A stretch of DNA of 64,000 bases, taken from Phaffia rhodozyma. Its lineage: Eukaryota; Basidiomycota; Tremellomycetes; Cystofilobasidiales; Mrakiaceae. A program made the position numbers and the translations under genes. Shown here piece after piece: positions 34,501 to 45,542 of the stretch. The stretch is taken from contig JACGZH010000006.1 in the NCBI GenBank assembly GCA_014706385.1, forward strand, positions 372,001-436,000, read 5' to 3'. The notes under the pieces were generated by a model. It was not told the DNA's origin, searched no databases, and was given only the letters and a program-made list of their open reading frames with translations. Within the stretch, counting starts at the first letter, position 1. Every line of letters starts with the position of its first letter.

Positions 34501-36383
34501 TCCTCGTCCTCTCCCTCGACTCGTTCGTCTCCTCCATCCGCCTCGTCATCATCTCCTTCACGCCAACCAACTCCCTGCTCGTCCACATCTCCTTCCGCCC
34601 CGTCGGGCACACTATCTAGTACACTCTCGAATCTGTACCCTCTTCGACCTCTCTCCTGTTCGCCCGATAGATCTGTCGAATGGTGGTGCTGATATGAAGA
34701 ATGATGGTGGTGGTTTTTATTGTGAGAATAATACGAGTCGTGCTCTCCATTTCGGTAGTCCGAGATGCCTCCCTCCGAAGTACTATCACCCTCACTGCTG
34801 AACGCGTCTGTCCATTCCTCTTCATCGTAGCTTCCTTCCTCACCGTCGGATGGGTTGGACGAACATGGTATCAACGAGATTCGTTCGGGCTCGTGCATCG
34901 GGGAGGCGACCGAGGAGACTGAGGGTGATTCATCATATTCGAAATCAAATTGCCTGCTTGATCCAGTTCGATCGGTCAAGAGAGAGCCCATCATGGCTGG
35001 CAATGGTCGGGAGGACGAAGAGGGGATACTGGCTGTTGAAGAGAGTTCTGTAGCAACGGACGATCGACGGGAACGGTGTAGGTGAGAGAAGTGGAGAGGA
35101 GGGTGGGGATGAGATGAGGGATGTAGAACATGGGTTCCACTCGATGAAGGAATAGATGAAGGTGTATACGTTTGGGAGGAAGAGGGCGTTCGGGGAGCTG
35201 TTCCGTTGGACAAAGATACCGGTGACGAGGTGAGACCCGACACGTTGAAAACTCCGGCATCAGAAGAGATAGAAGGGGTCGGAGGCAACTCTAATGGAGA
35301 AGGTGGTAAGGCCGGTTTGGAATCGACCAGGGGTGACGACGTGGTAGAGAACGACGAGGTTGGCGAAAACGTAGAGGAGGTCGACGAGTGCTGAAGGTCG
35401 AGAGCTGGTCGACGAGGTGCTTGGGGCGTCAATGGGAAACGATGATGGGCGTGTGAAGTGGATGATGAGATGGAGTGAGTATGCGAATAGGAGTGATGCT
35501 TGCTAATCTTGGGGGACGCGGAAGGAGTAGAGGTCATGGATGAAGAGCTCGGTGTAGTAACCGAGTTGGAGGACACCAAGACTGGGAACGCATGTTTAGA
35601 AGAGGATATCGAACCTCGACGAGACGGCCGATCAGACGGAGTCCTCTGCATGGACCTAGACTCCTTGGACCGTTTAGGAGTTATTTCTACATCAGAAAGA
35701 AGGTGTGGAAGACTGTGGAGGTGTCGATGATGATGATGTCCTTCGTCTTCCTCCATCACAACGGCGCTTCCGACAGCCGCACCTCCACCAAGCTCACTGA
35801 ATTCACGATACATATCCCTGACGAGATCCTTTTCCTTCTTGTCCTTCTCTTTTTCTCTGCCAGAACTTTCTTTGAAAAGGCCAAGGCCGAGACTGACTTT
35901 CCGACCGCCTTTGGATTCCTTCTCTTTCACGACGCCTGTAGCAGGATCTTGAGTCCCATTCTCATCTTCGCCAATTTTCCCATCTAACAGGACATCATTC
36001 GTATCGATACCCACGTCTCTGGGTCCGATCTCGAGCACCCGGCAGTCAACTCCTTCAGGTACGCTGAATTCATGACCAGAGTTTAAAACCTCGTCCAAAC
36101 TCTGCCTGAGTGATGACCCCAGATCTCGGATACCTCCGACAAGGTTATCACGAAGGGGCAGAAACCGAAAGGATGACGGAGGAACCGACCTAGGCCGAGG
36201 TGGGGAGAGTATCGAATCCGACGGATTATGGCCAGAGACAGATTTGGGAGCGACAGCTTGAGGATCGGAGAGGACAGCACCGGAGGTGCTAGTCCCAGAG
36301 GGGGACTCTGGACCTAATACGGTAGGCGAACTCGGAGGGAAACTGGCAGGTATTGAAGGAAGAGGTGTCGGTAGAAGAGCCAT
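31541..36383 (-). CDS. KCS1: Inositol hexakisphosphate kinase KCS1
   Basis: KCS1 (IP6K) phosphorylates IP6 to 5-IP7, a pyrophosphate signal in phosphate, energy and stress control. Three exons (36383-34380, 34240-32705, 32587-31541) give a very long protein of 1,528 residues. The kinase is split between exon ends: KPLASRENIFYEAVEREAP, GFIPRYLGVMLV, the catalytic PCVLDLKMGTRQYGYDA, SLLFIYDG, and the metal-binding IVDFAHTTTG. Before GFIPRYLGVML lie about 680 residues of Ser/Pro-rich disorder with His runs (HHHHRHLH, HHHHSSYQHHH) and acidic clusters. A second large disordered insert (about 300 residues) sits between the lid region and PCVLDLKMG. Yeast Kcs1 is also long (about 1,050), but this is clearly longer. 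It is divergent from Mago. Confidence 0.94.
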
Positions 36384-37433
36384 ATGAGATTTGACTTTTG
36401 TGGCTGTTTGTCGGCTTGGCCCGGACTAGGCAATGAAAGAGGGTGATGAACCTGTTGGTGAACACCTACCAAAGGGATATGAACCGATTGAGCGACGAGA
36501 TAATGAATACTCACCTTGTGTATTCGACTGAGCGACGAGGTAGATGCCGATCAAATGGTAGATGCAACGGAAAAGAAAGAAGAAACGACGGGAGTCGTGA
36601 ATAATCTTATGCTTGGGTGCACTGTATGCGTCTGCTTTCGATGGAAAGATAGACTGAGGCGAGGCCAGTAGGCAGAAGAGAAAAGGCGATAATCACCCGT
36701 AGGATCAGTCAGCCAACGTGCATTCACCTTTATACAAAGAAGACCGGGATAGGATAGTTTGGCGATGCTTGGGACGAGGGAGATACGGAGGACGGAGCAG
36801 CGTTCTCAAGTCGTGCTAATAAGAGAGAGAGATGGGATTCGAACAGGAAGGGAAGCAAGAGCTCAACCATGTTCTTCTCCCACTGATACATGTTCTTCAA
36901 AGTCCTGTGCACGACACGTACACCTTTGCTTGCTGATTCCGGCTGGTACAACCGATGGACTGCCCATTTTGCAAAACAGGAAACATACAGAACTGAAGGA
37001 CGACATTCACACGTACAATTTGACTGGTCTGACTGAGAGAGAGTGATGGACAGAGACACCAGAAGAGAGAACGGAGAGCAACGCTAACCCAAGAAATAGA
37101 CAGACACAGTGATGAACGCAGAGGAAAGTAAAAGGTTGAAGAGCGAACGTGTATGGGCTGATGGGGGGTGGATGGTTATGAAATGGTTACGATTTGGCTA
37201 CATTTAGCACAGCTTCCGCGGCAGACACAGCTTTCTTACCCATAGCCACACAGCCGGATACGCGACGTGTCCGTCGGCCCATCGACGCGTCGACGTGTTC
37301 CGGGTTACATGTTACTGTAACCATTTACGCATTTCGCCTTCTCTTCCCTTTACTCGCTTACCTTCTCTCTCTCACAAAGATTCGCTCACCCTTTCCCCTA
37401 TCCATCACGTCTACATCAATCATCTCTGTTAAT
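36384..37433. promoter_or_regulatory. Divergent KCS1/MAGO promoter region
   Basis: There are 1,050 nt with no coding region. Near the MAGO side it contains a 12-bp perfect palindrome TCGACGCGTCGA (37282-37293) with an ACGCGT core, the consensus of the cell-cycle MCB element. Just beyond lies an inverted repeat GGTTAC-8-GTAACC (37303-37322). Most of the rest, next to KCS1, is probably its leader and promoter. Factor identities are inference. Confidence 0.45.
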
Positions 37434-38776
37434 ATGGCCACCAACTCTGTCGAAAAGGATCCGTTTTACCTCAGGTTCGTATCTTATCGTCTTGGTTTCT
37501 ATACAGAAGCTTCCTGCTTTTGATTTTCACTCGTCACCCCTGTCAGAGGTAGTTTCGTCCAAAACTGACACTCATCTCTTTCTCGCTTCTACAGATACTA
37601 GTGTGTCTAGTCTTTCGGTTCCTTTCTCTCCGTGTATCAATCGCTGATTGAGCTACTGAAACCTTGCTCTTGTTCTACCTCTCTTTACCTCAGTACCGGA
37701 CATATTGGTCTTCATGGACATGAGTTTCTCGAGTTTGAGTACTCCCAAGGCCGACTCCGATATGCCAATAACTCAAACTACCGAAATGACAGTCTGATTA
37801 AGAAAGAAAGTCAGTTTCAACCGTTGACAAAGCACTAGCCAAGGTTTTGTGGTAGCTAGATCGATCTTGATCAGATAACAACAAGAAACTGACGCGTACG
37901 ATGGCCGGTCGCTCTCAATCCTTTGTTCGACGATATTTCCTTCGCGATCTCTGTTTCCCGTTTCTTAGTGTTCGTCAGCCCTCTGCTCATCAAGGAGCTC
38001 AAGCGCATAGTAGAGGCCTCCGATGTTGTCAAGTCAGTATGCATTCTGTTTTCTTCTTGAGCCTTGCACGAGTGATGGTAGATCTGTCAGGCCTAGTCGG
38101 CTGAACTCCCGATTCCTTTCCTGTTCTCCCTCTTCTCCGCGACTTTATCTATTCGTCAATATGATGGACACAACCCCTTTTTCTTCAATGATCGCTCAAA
38201 CGAACTCTAACGACAATCTAATGAAACAGGGAGGATGATGCCAAGTGGCCGAAGAAGGGTCAGCAGGGTAAACAGGAGCTTGAGATCCGAATTGGAAACG
38301 ACCATATCTCTTTTGAGGTTCGTGTTTCTTCCTCCCCCATTTGAGATCATTAGTTTTCTTTACATACACAATACTCATTCTTGCGTCCTCATGTCGGACA
38401 ATAGACCGCCAAGCTGGGATCTTTGGCGGATGTGCAAGATTCCGAAGATCCTGAAGGACTCCGAGTATTCTACTACCTCGTTCAAGACCTCAAGGTTTGT
38501 CACTCTGTCTTTCGCTTTCGAGTTCTTTGAATGGTTCCGAAACTGAAGATTGGATTCTTTTCGACATGCTTCTACGACCCGGTCCAAATCACTGAATCTT
38601 TAACAGTGCCTGATATTCTCTTTGATCGCTTTGCATTTCAAGATCAAGCCTAGTATGTTTCTTTCCCTTCAATCTGGGCCCTTTCTTCCTTGCTTCTGCT
38701 TGGCCGGTGTGTTCTGATTGGAATTTTGTAACACATCTCTTTGCTCTGCCTAATTCCTTCCTTCACAGTCAACTAA
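37434..38776 (+). CDS. MAGO: Exon junction complex protein Mago nashi
   Basis: Mago pairs with Y14 to lock eIF4A3 on spliced mRNA. Eight exons give 152 residues: 37434-37474, 37595-37600, 37694-37809, 37969-38032, 38230-38317, 38405-38494, 38607-38652 and 38769-38776. The protein follows the family along its length: [102 protein letters not shown] and the terminal HFKIKPIN. The second exon is only six bases (A-TAC-TA) and supplies the tyrosine pair of RYYTGH; skipping it would delete two residues without shifting the frame. The last coding exon is eight bases. An EJC gene with seven introns suits an intron-rich genome. Confidence 0.96.
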
Positions 38777-39298
38777 ACAAGTCATCATCTGGAACCATCT
38801 CAAAACACTCTGATCTTTGTCTCCCCTCCTCGCTCCTTCGTCCGCCTAAAAAGAAAACCGCCACCGTCGTTCTGTGTCTATAATCTTTCTTTTTTCCTAC
38901 CTCCTTTTTTCTGTCGCTTTTTCGTTCCATTCTATTCCTCCTTGTTTTCACCGTCGGCCTCACTTAAATGAACGGTTACTCTGCATATTTTCCCACTAAC
39001 TGTGTTTGTGTGTATCGGTGAAAGATCGTTGGACGTCATAGGAACGATCAAGAGGGTGGGATGCAACATGAAAAGAACATACAACCAATAAGAGAGTGTT
39101 TAAGCAAAGAAGGAAGCAGCAATCCCCTTCTCTTTTCCTTCATTGACCTCTCTTTTTTCACATACAAACAGACACGTCCACATACAAACAAAGAAATAAA
39201 CGAGCAGACAGCTCATTCCAGGTCCACTGTTATATTTATACAACCACCTCTGCTCATAACAGAGATTTCCTAGACGGAACCGAGACCAGAGCAGGAAA
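38777..39298. other. Convergent 3' region between MAGO and NDUFA2
   Basis: These 522 nt lie between the MAGO stop and the NDUFA2 stop on the other strand. The sequence is pyrimidine-rich near 38800-38960 and shows no frame with coding character. It most likely holds the two 3' untranslated regions. Confidence 0.45.
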
Positions 39299-40003
39299 TT
39301 AAAGAGGATTCTCAGAAGACTTGACCAGCGTCTCGAGTTGCTTGACTACGTCCTTCTCCGTCAAGTTTGCCAAGCCTACTTCAGACTCAACGCCTTGTTC
39401 TGTTGATAGCACGATAACGGCCGATGGAGGTTTAAAGAGGATTTGGGTAGCATACGATAATATGGGGCACCGGTTTTAGAGATGAGAGTGGAAAGATGAA
39501 TACATCCATCGGTTAGCCTCTGATCTTCTAATCCCACATCACGTTTTCTCATTGCTCAACCTCTAATGCTTGAACTGGTCCAACTTCATGGCCTTGCTTC
39601 CCAGTAGCTCCAGAACGACTGTAGAAAATAGAGTAGTATGAAGGAACGAACCAAATCGAGCAAAGGCTCTTGGGCTAACGGCGGCTGCTTCCCTGATGAG
39701 CACCTTCAGATCTGGATTGGCTGCCTTGAGAGACAAGTAATTCGAGTTGATGTATGATCTAGTTTGTATTTTGTTATTTTAAAAAAAACACCCAGCCAAA
39801 ACAACAAAGAAAACAGAAAGAGAGCCCGGTCGAGAGATCGAGTTGAACAAGGAAGAACAAAGTAAGCCATCAATGGAGAAGATGAGAAGAGAGAGCTGGC
39901 GAAAACCAACGGACCGAAGACCGGCTGAAGCTGGAGATGTCTGGCACAAGTGAAACCGAAGCTCCTTCAGAGTGGACGGGATAGCTTTGCTAAGGCTGGA
40001 CAT
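39299..40003 (-). CDS. NDUFA2: NADH:ubiquinone oxidoreductase NDUFA2 (10.5 kDa, thioredoxin-like)
   Basis: NDUFA2 (CI-B8) is a thioredoxin-fold accessory subunit of the complex I matrix arm. Exons 40003-39915, 39758-39652 and 39393-39299 give 96 residues, the normal size. The family signature LKELRFHLCQTSPASAGLR is followed by INSNYLSLKAANPDLKVLIR and VSPRAFARF. The third exon supplies GVESEVGLANLTEKDVVKQL. The last acceptor was placed at 39394 because it restores the usual ARF-G-x-E spacing, and a nearer stop blocks upstream alternatives. It is divergent from ERG2 over 277 nt containing TCACGTGA. With NDUFS6 it is the second complex I gene here. Confidence 0.9.
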
Positions 40004-40162
40004 TGTTAGGAGAGATGAGAGAGAAACCTTGGGCAGACAACAGATGGAAGAACCCAAGATGGCAGAGGAGGTGAGATTGAAGACATCGTGTTTTACCTAA
40101 GGTATATCTGAAATTGAGAGTAAATCTAATGTTTCAAATATTATATATATCATATAAGCATC

Positions 40163-40170
40163 TCACGTGA
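40163..40170. promoter_or_regulatory. TCACGTGA palindrome in the NDUFA2/ERG2 divergent promoter
   Basis: This is the third copy of the octamer, 160 nt from the NDUFA2 start and 111 nt from the ERG2 start. An AT-rich run (ATATTATATATATCATATAA, about 40138-40157) lies directly beside it and may be the nucleosome-free core. The spacing to the plus-strand start equals that at CMS1. A bHLH factor is the likely reader by analogy with Cbf1. Confidence 0.55.
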
Positions 40171-40280
40171 CTCCTCTTTTGGTAACTGCCTTGTTTATGT
40201 CTTCTTCCCAGAAACTCGAACGATCTTTTTCTTTTTTTTTCTTTTCCTACTCTCGTTCATCAACACAACTCTCCTGGATC

Positions 40281-41444
40281 ATGGCAACTAAATCTACGAG
40301 TGCCAAGTCGTCAAGAGCTCAGTTCTTGGGATATATTGTTCTGATCGTCGCCTTGGGATGGGGCGCATGCAGCTTTCTGGATGGTATCAAAGTAAGCGGC
40401 TCGCGCACATACACAGCGTTTGTCTTCTTTATCGAGACTGACCATTACTCCGTTATCTTGATGTGCTCGATTTTTCGTTTCTTCGTCGTCTTTTAGGAGC
40501 GATGGTTCATCTTTGATCCCCCGGCCTTGCACGCCCTCTCTGCTGAGGCTGTCGCGCTTCACCCAACAAACATCACCGCCCTGACGGCTCACATTCTGAC
40601 GAACCTATCATCAACGTACCCTGCCTACACTATTAACACGGATATCTCGAACCCGTCCGAGTGGGTGTTCAATAACGCAGGTGGAGCGATGGGAGCGATG
40701 TTCATCATCCATGCTTCTATCACAGAGTACTTGATCGTGTTCGGAACGCCGTTGGGAACGGAAGGTCACTCGGGAAGACACACCGCGGACGACTACTTCA
40801 ACATCTTGAGAGGTGAACAGTGGGCTTTCTCCCCTGGGTCCATGGAGATGGAGGTTCGTTTCTATCTATCTGTTTCGTCTATCTCTTCTGTTGTTTTCGA
40901 CTGGTTTCGTTTGCTGATCGAAACTGGTTCTCATTCTTTCTTCTCTTCCTCCTATCTGACCTTCACTTGGACCACGTAGCGATACGTTGCTGGTCAAGTT
41001 CACCACATGCGACGAGGAGACGCCAAGCAGTACAGTCAGTTCCGGCCTGTCTCACTTCTTTTTCATCATCGTCGCCTCCCTTCTTCGTTGAAACTTTCAC
41101 TGAACTCGGATTCTGTTCTACATTTGATGTCTATTCTTTATCTCTTACTTTCCGCGCACAAAAGAATTCCACGAGGGTGGTTGGGCTCTTGAGCTCGCCC
41201 AAGGTTGGATCCCTCCGATGCTCGTGAGTTCCTTTGTCTTTCTCCTTATCTTGTTCTACATCCCATTCCTTCTCTCTCGTTGTCAACTGTACCGAAAACT
41301 GAGTTCTGATTCTCTATGCGCTCGATCCTCTAGCCCTTTGGATTTGCAGACTTTGCTTCCACCTTGGACTTCCCAACGATGTACAACACCGTTCGGCTGA
41401 CAGGAAGGGAGATGATCAAGAATCTCCTGCACGGAAAGATCTGA
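40281..41444 (+). CDS. ERG2: Sterol C8-isomerase ERG2
   Basis: ERG2 shifts the sterol double bond from C8(9) to C7(8) (fecosterol to episterol) in the ER membrane. It is the target of morpholine fungicides and a relative of the sigma-1 receptor. Exons 40281-40391, 40497-40853, 40980-41034, 41165-41223 and 41334-41444 give 230 residues, the usual size. An N-terminal membrane anchor (FLGYIVLIVALGWGACSFL) precedes the cupin-like domain with NPSEWVFNNAGGAMGAMFII, SITEYLIVFGTPLGTEGHSG, RHTADDYFNILRGEQ, HEGGWALELAQGWIPPML and the C-terminal PFGFADFASTLDFPT amphipathic helices. The conserved acidic residues of the active pocket (His-Glu and Asp-Tyr blocks) are present. Confidence 0.95.
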
Positions 41445-41738
41445 TGAGGAAGGGAAGATAAAAGTGCGCGGATACAGGGACGACCTCTGGTTCTATGTTC
41501 TATTCCTCTTTTGGACCAAGAGGGAAATAGAGGACTAGTGGTAGGTGTAGATAGATGCGAACGAAAATGATAGTTTTGAAAAATCCACTTTGTTATCTAA
41601 TAAACGATTGAAATCCGAGTCGTGTCGTTTGACACTTTCCAAGATTCGTGTTAAAACTGGTGGCAAAAAATAACGACTGGAGGTGTCTGAGGAAAAACCT
41701 TTTTATATTTGTGTTGGTTTTATATTGGAAATCAGAGT

Positions 41739-42462
41739 CTACTTTCCGTCTGAATTTGTTGTAGTTTTGGACGGAACAAGATTGAGGGATCGGTCGAATC
41801 CGTGTGCTGCAAGGTCCCTGTGCGGGGTCACCCAAGAAAGAGAAAGAAGATATCAACAGACCGCAGCCAGAGACCCGTCATCCTCCAAAATTGGACGGCT
41901 GTTTCGTGAAAGAACGACGTCCAGACCAGAAAAGACGAAGGAGAGAAGGGAGAGAAGGAAGAGAGGGAGAGAAAAAGACTGTGGACATACCTCCAAGTTT
42001 CCTCCTCGTCATTTTCTGTCTGAAGTGTCATCATCTCTTCGAACCCTTTCATCGTCAGCCCCTCCTCCTTTCCACCGTTAATCTTGACTGTGTCGAAGAA
42101 CGTAAAGATCTCGTCCTTCGTTGACTTTTCGAACGGTGCTCCGTTGGTGTCCTTTGCGAACAAATCGAGCGCTGTCGAGGAAAGGGAGGATGAGGGTGGA
42201 GGTGGGGGGTGTAGGGAACCTTGGGCCGTGGGATTCGTTGGTGGGAGAGGTGTCAAGTATTTTGAGAATATGTGACAGAGCGCCAGGTAGAGCTGTTTGT
42301 GAATATTTTGTTGTGAACCGAGTTAGAGCCAGTCAGTCAGGTTCAGTCAAGTTTGAAGTGATATGAAGAGCGAAAGGTAAAGACGAAAAGAACAAGATTC
42401 TTTACAGGTTCCCTCAACGCTCCATCCTCATCGAACAAATCTATCTTTCCAGACGAGCTCAT
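41739..42462 (-). CDS. Small EF-hand-like conserved protein
   Basis: Exons 42462-42406, 42292-41991 and 41817-41739 give 145 residues. After a short N-terminus comes LYLALCHIFSKYL, a proline-rich loop, then FAKDTNGAPFEKSTKDEIFT, FFDTVKINGGKEEGLTMKGF and LQTENDEEETWRDLAAHGFD. The acidic loop D-T-N-G followed by a helix, and G-L-T-M-K-G-F after a charged loop, resemble a pair of degenerate EF-hands. The TWRDL-x-x-H-G-F ending is reminiscent of the EF-hand regions of larger fungal proteins. A calcium-binding or structural adaptor role is only inferred, and canonical ligand spacing is not complete. It is convergent with ERG2 (stops 294 nt apart). Confidence 0.72.
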
Positions 42463-43098
42463 CTTTGTTCTAATTTTTCGGGTGTGTAGGGACGATGTTA
42501 TATTGATTAGTTTGCTTGAAAGAGGATTGATGAGCTTGGGCGAGGGCGTGGGCGTTTGGATGGTCGTAGTCTGATGGGAGGATTAAGATTCGTCGAATCG
42601 CGGGCGTAAGGAAGATAAACAATTCTGTTCAAAGTTCTTTCAGGGGGAGCCGGTCGGCAGAATGTTTCCGTAGTCCTTGCTTCCTCTCTAGCTTTTCCAT
42701 TGTTGCTCACAACATACAATCATCATCGTCATCGCCACAAGCACAACACGTTCGAGACTGAAAACACACGCTCTAAAAGATATCTATCAAAGAGAGACAA
42801 AGAAGAAACGTGTAGCGTTAAAATTCGTAGGAAGATCTGATAGTAAAGGTGAGATAAGAGCAACAAATAGGGAAGGCAACCTCCTAGAAAAAAACAGTAC
42901 GAAAGAGAGGAGAAAGGTTCTATAAAACTTTTACAACGACGTCGGAGCACAAACACAAAGGGATAAAGTAAACTTAATTAGAAGAGGAGGGAAAAAGAAG
43001 AAATACAACCGAAACATAAAGACCGAGAAGAAAAAGGGAAAGTGAAAAGTGAGAAGTGGAAAGTGAAAAGGTGCGCAATACAAAGAGTATAGGCTTGC
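42463..43098. other. Intergenic region between two minus-strand genes
   Basis: These 636 nt lie between the permease stop and the EF-hand-like start. The half nearest the permease (42900-43080) is rich in AAG/GAAA on the plus strand and probably is its 3' untranslated region. The other half is the promoter of the small gene. No RNA gene or ORF of interest is seen. Confidence 0.4.
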
Positions 43099-45370
43099 TC
43101 AGAGAGCGTATCGGAATCGCAAGTTTTGCCTGTCGGTAAGATCCATGAAACCAAGATCGACCTTCTTGGAGATAACCGTTCCGTCCGTCTGGATCTCGTC
43201 CATGTAGTTGTCCTGCGAGGCGACCTCCGACTCGGGGAGAGTATCTCGTCTTCTGTTCTCTTTTTGAAGGAAGTAAGCAATGCACAACATGATGATTGGG
43301 CATGCGGTGTAGCAAACAAGAATTACAATCCACGGGATCGTGTTCTTGGGTGAGTACTCGGCCTTCCACATCTGAGGCGCGCAAAGGTTGCCGAGACAGT
43401 AACCGATGAGCATGATTGCGTTTGTGGTGACTTTCTTTGTGTGGCCGGCGGTGACAGCGGTGATCCAAGCGAGGGAGAGGACGAAACCGGTGGTTCCTAC
43501 ACCGGTTATGTAAAGCGCGATGAGCTGTCCGGTCTTGTTGCTGAAGGGAAGGCCAAGGATGAGAGCAGATCCGATAATGTTTGGGATAAAGTAGATCGTT
43601 CCGATGATCGCTCGAGCATTCGGGTACTTCTTGACGCAGAGCGTTCCGGTGTAACTGATGAAGGGGAAAGGTAGGAATGATCGGTCAGGAAAGTTGAACA
43701 CGCGCGGGATAGAAGAGAGGGTGATACTTACATAGTGATGATCTCGATCACTCCGGAGACGCAACCGAGCAAGGTGGTCTGCAAAGCAGTAAATCCGAGG
43801 GATTTAATGATGATCGAGTTCTGGTTGGTCAAAGAGTTGGGCACGTTGTCGAGGGCGGCAAACAAGAAGAAAGCCCAGGTCTTCCAATCAAGAAGGGTCT
43901 CGATGAACTGATCCTTCTTCCAGTGCTTGTTCTCTACACCACTCTGGTTGGACCTGATTCGCTCAATGGCAATGACTTTCTCTTCTTTGCTTAAGAACTT
44001 GGCGTCCATAGGGTTGTTGGCTGAGAAGATGAAGAATAATCCGGTTTGAGACAACGCGAAGGAGTCAGATCGAGCAAGAGGAGGACGAATGTTGGGAAAT
44101 GAAATAAAGTCTGAAGAATGAAACTCACGGAATCGGAGAAGGAACCAGACGGCGACAACGAGAGTGATCAGCCCTGTGGTGAGCATGAAGATTCTCCAGG
44201 GGGCAAAGGAGGATTTGGAGTGCAATATTCCCTGAATGGGTCAGAAAGAAGAAGGAAGGTAAGGAGTCGGTTCGAGATGGAAGGTTGAAGAACGGGGCGA
44301 GACGTACGTAAGCGAGGAAACCAGAAACGATCTGGGCCGTTCCGTTCATGAGGAACCAGAAACCGACTCGTCGGGAAGACTCGGCGTGGGTGTAGAACAT
44401 GGTAGTGCTGGATATAGTAGGACATACAATGATAAGGAAGACGCTTGGTGCAAGGGATGAATATACAAACAGACAGAGCAACTTACGTGACAAGGAAACC
44501 AGCGGTGATTGACCCCTCACAGATACCCAAACCAAGACGGCAAATGAACAAGCCAACGAAGTTGTGGCAGGCGGCATCTAGGAGCGCAAACGATGGGATT
44601 TAGTAAGAGTCGCGAGGCGTAACAAGATCGGTGTAGGAAGCAAGCAACTCACGGCACATCAAAAAGATACTCCAGCACAGAATGTTGAGCGACATCCATC
44701 GACCGGCAGGGAATCGCTGAAGAGCCAAGTTTTGGCTAGCAGAACGAATTGGACGAAACCAGACAAAATTATGAGCAAACGGATTCTTTGGGAAGATTGG
44801 GAAGAGGAATCAAAGGCATATGTATTCAAGACTAAAGAACTCACGGGTACTCAAAGACTAAGTATGCGAGATAGAAGATCGTTCCAAGCCAGTTATACTG
44901 GAGCGAGGTCAGATGGTTGTCCGTCTTGAGACCGAGGTTGACCGAGTTACCGAGGGTGGTCTTGTCCATGAATTGAACGAGATACAAGATCATCATCTAA
45001 GGGGTGATATGAGACGAGGATGTAAGGTTTCTGGTGAGTTATGGGACTGAGACGACACAGAGTAAATGATCTCTGGTACGAACCATGGGCAACATGTTTC
45101 TATCAATCTTTCCAAGCACCCGCTTGGCCTCGACTGGGTCTAACTCTCCGGTGAATCCGGCGACGAGTTTGGCAGCAGCATCTGCATCATGTGCGTTGGT
45201 GCTATAGGGTGCGAGGTAGATGAAGGAGAAACAAGGTGATGAGATGTCAGCCTACAAGGAGGAGCCTGAGAAGACTGAGAAGGACCATACTGGATAGCGT
45301 GATCGGATGGGACTTCGTAGACCTTTTCGGACACTCCGTAGACGTCCTTCTCGTTATCCTTGAGATCCAT
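43099..45370 (-). CDS. Dal5-type major facilitator permease (allantoate/organic anion family)
   Basis: This family of plasma-membrane anion:cation symporters takes up allantoate, nicotinate, pantothenate, biotin precursors or dipeptides. Nine exons (45370-45291, 45201-45084, 44996-44845, 44735-44653, 44577-44487, 44407-44308, 44231-44129, 44020-43732, 43654-43099) give 523 residues. Family landmarks are KRVLGKIDRNMLPM, QFMDKTTLGNSVNLGLKTD, YLAYLVFEYPQNLALQRFP, FICRLGLGICEGSITAGFLV, YTHAESSRRVGFWFLMNGTA and the loop motif EKVIAIERIRSNQSG. A GTTGFVLSLAWITAVTAGHTK segment follows and then the usual hydrophilic tail. About twelve TM segments can be counted. The substrate cannot be told from sequence. 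A GATA-site cluster 170 nt upstream suggests nitrogen control, matching allantoate-type transporters. Confidence 0.88.
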
Positions 45371-45542
45371 TGTTGGAGTGGGTGAGGGTATGAAGATCTG
45401 AGTAGGTCGGGATGGCTGAATGAATGAGAAGGAACGGAAGAACAGATCTCGGGTGCTCTTTTGAAGCTTTGTCGTCCGATCCATCTTCTTGGCCTTTCTT
45501 TACTTTGAACGGAATTAAGCCGATATCATATTCTTTCTTCTG

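Noticed and set aside
39420..39520. Longer third exon of NDUFA2 reading TQILFKPPSAVIVLSTEQ.
   Set aside because: No AG acceptor fits before an upstream stop, and the shorter exon from 39393 restores normal subunit length and spacing.
43728..45484. Several plus- and minus-strand ORFs within the permease introns as separate small genes.
   Set aside because: All are shadows of the nine-exon permease model, which is continuous and has family motifs throughout.
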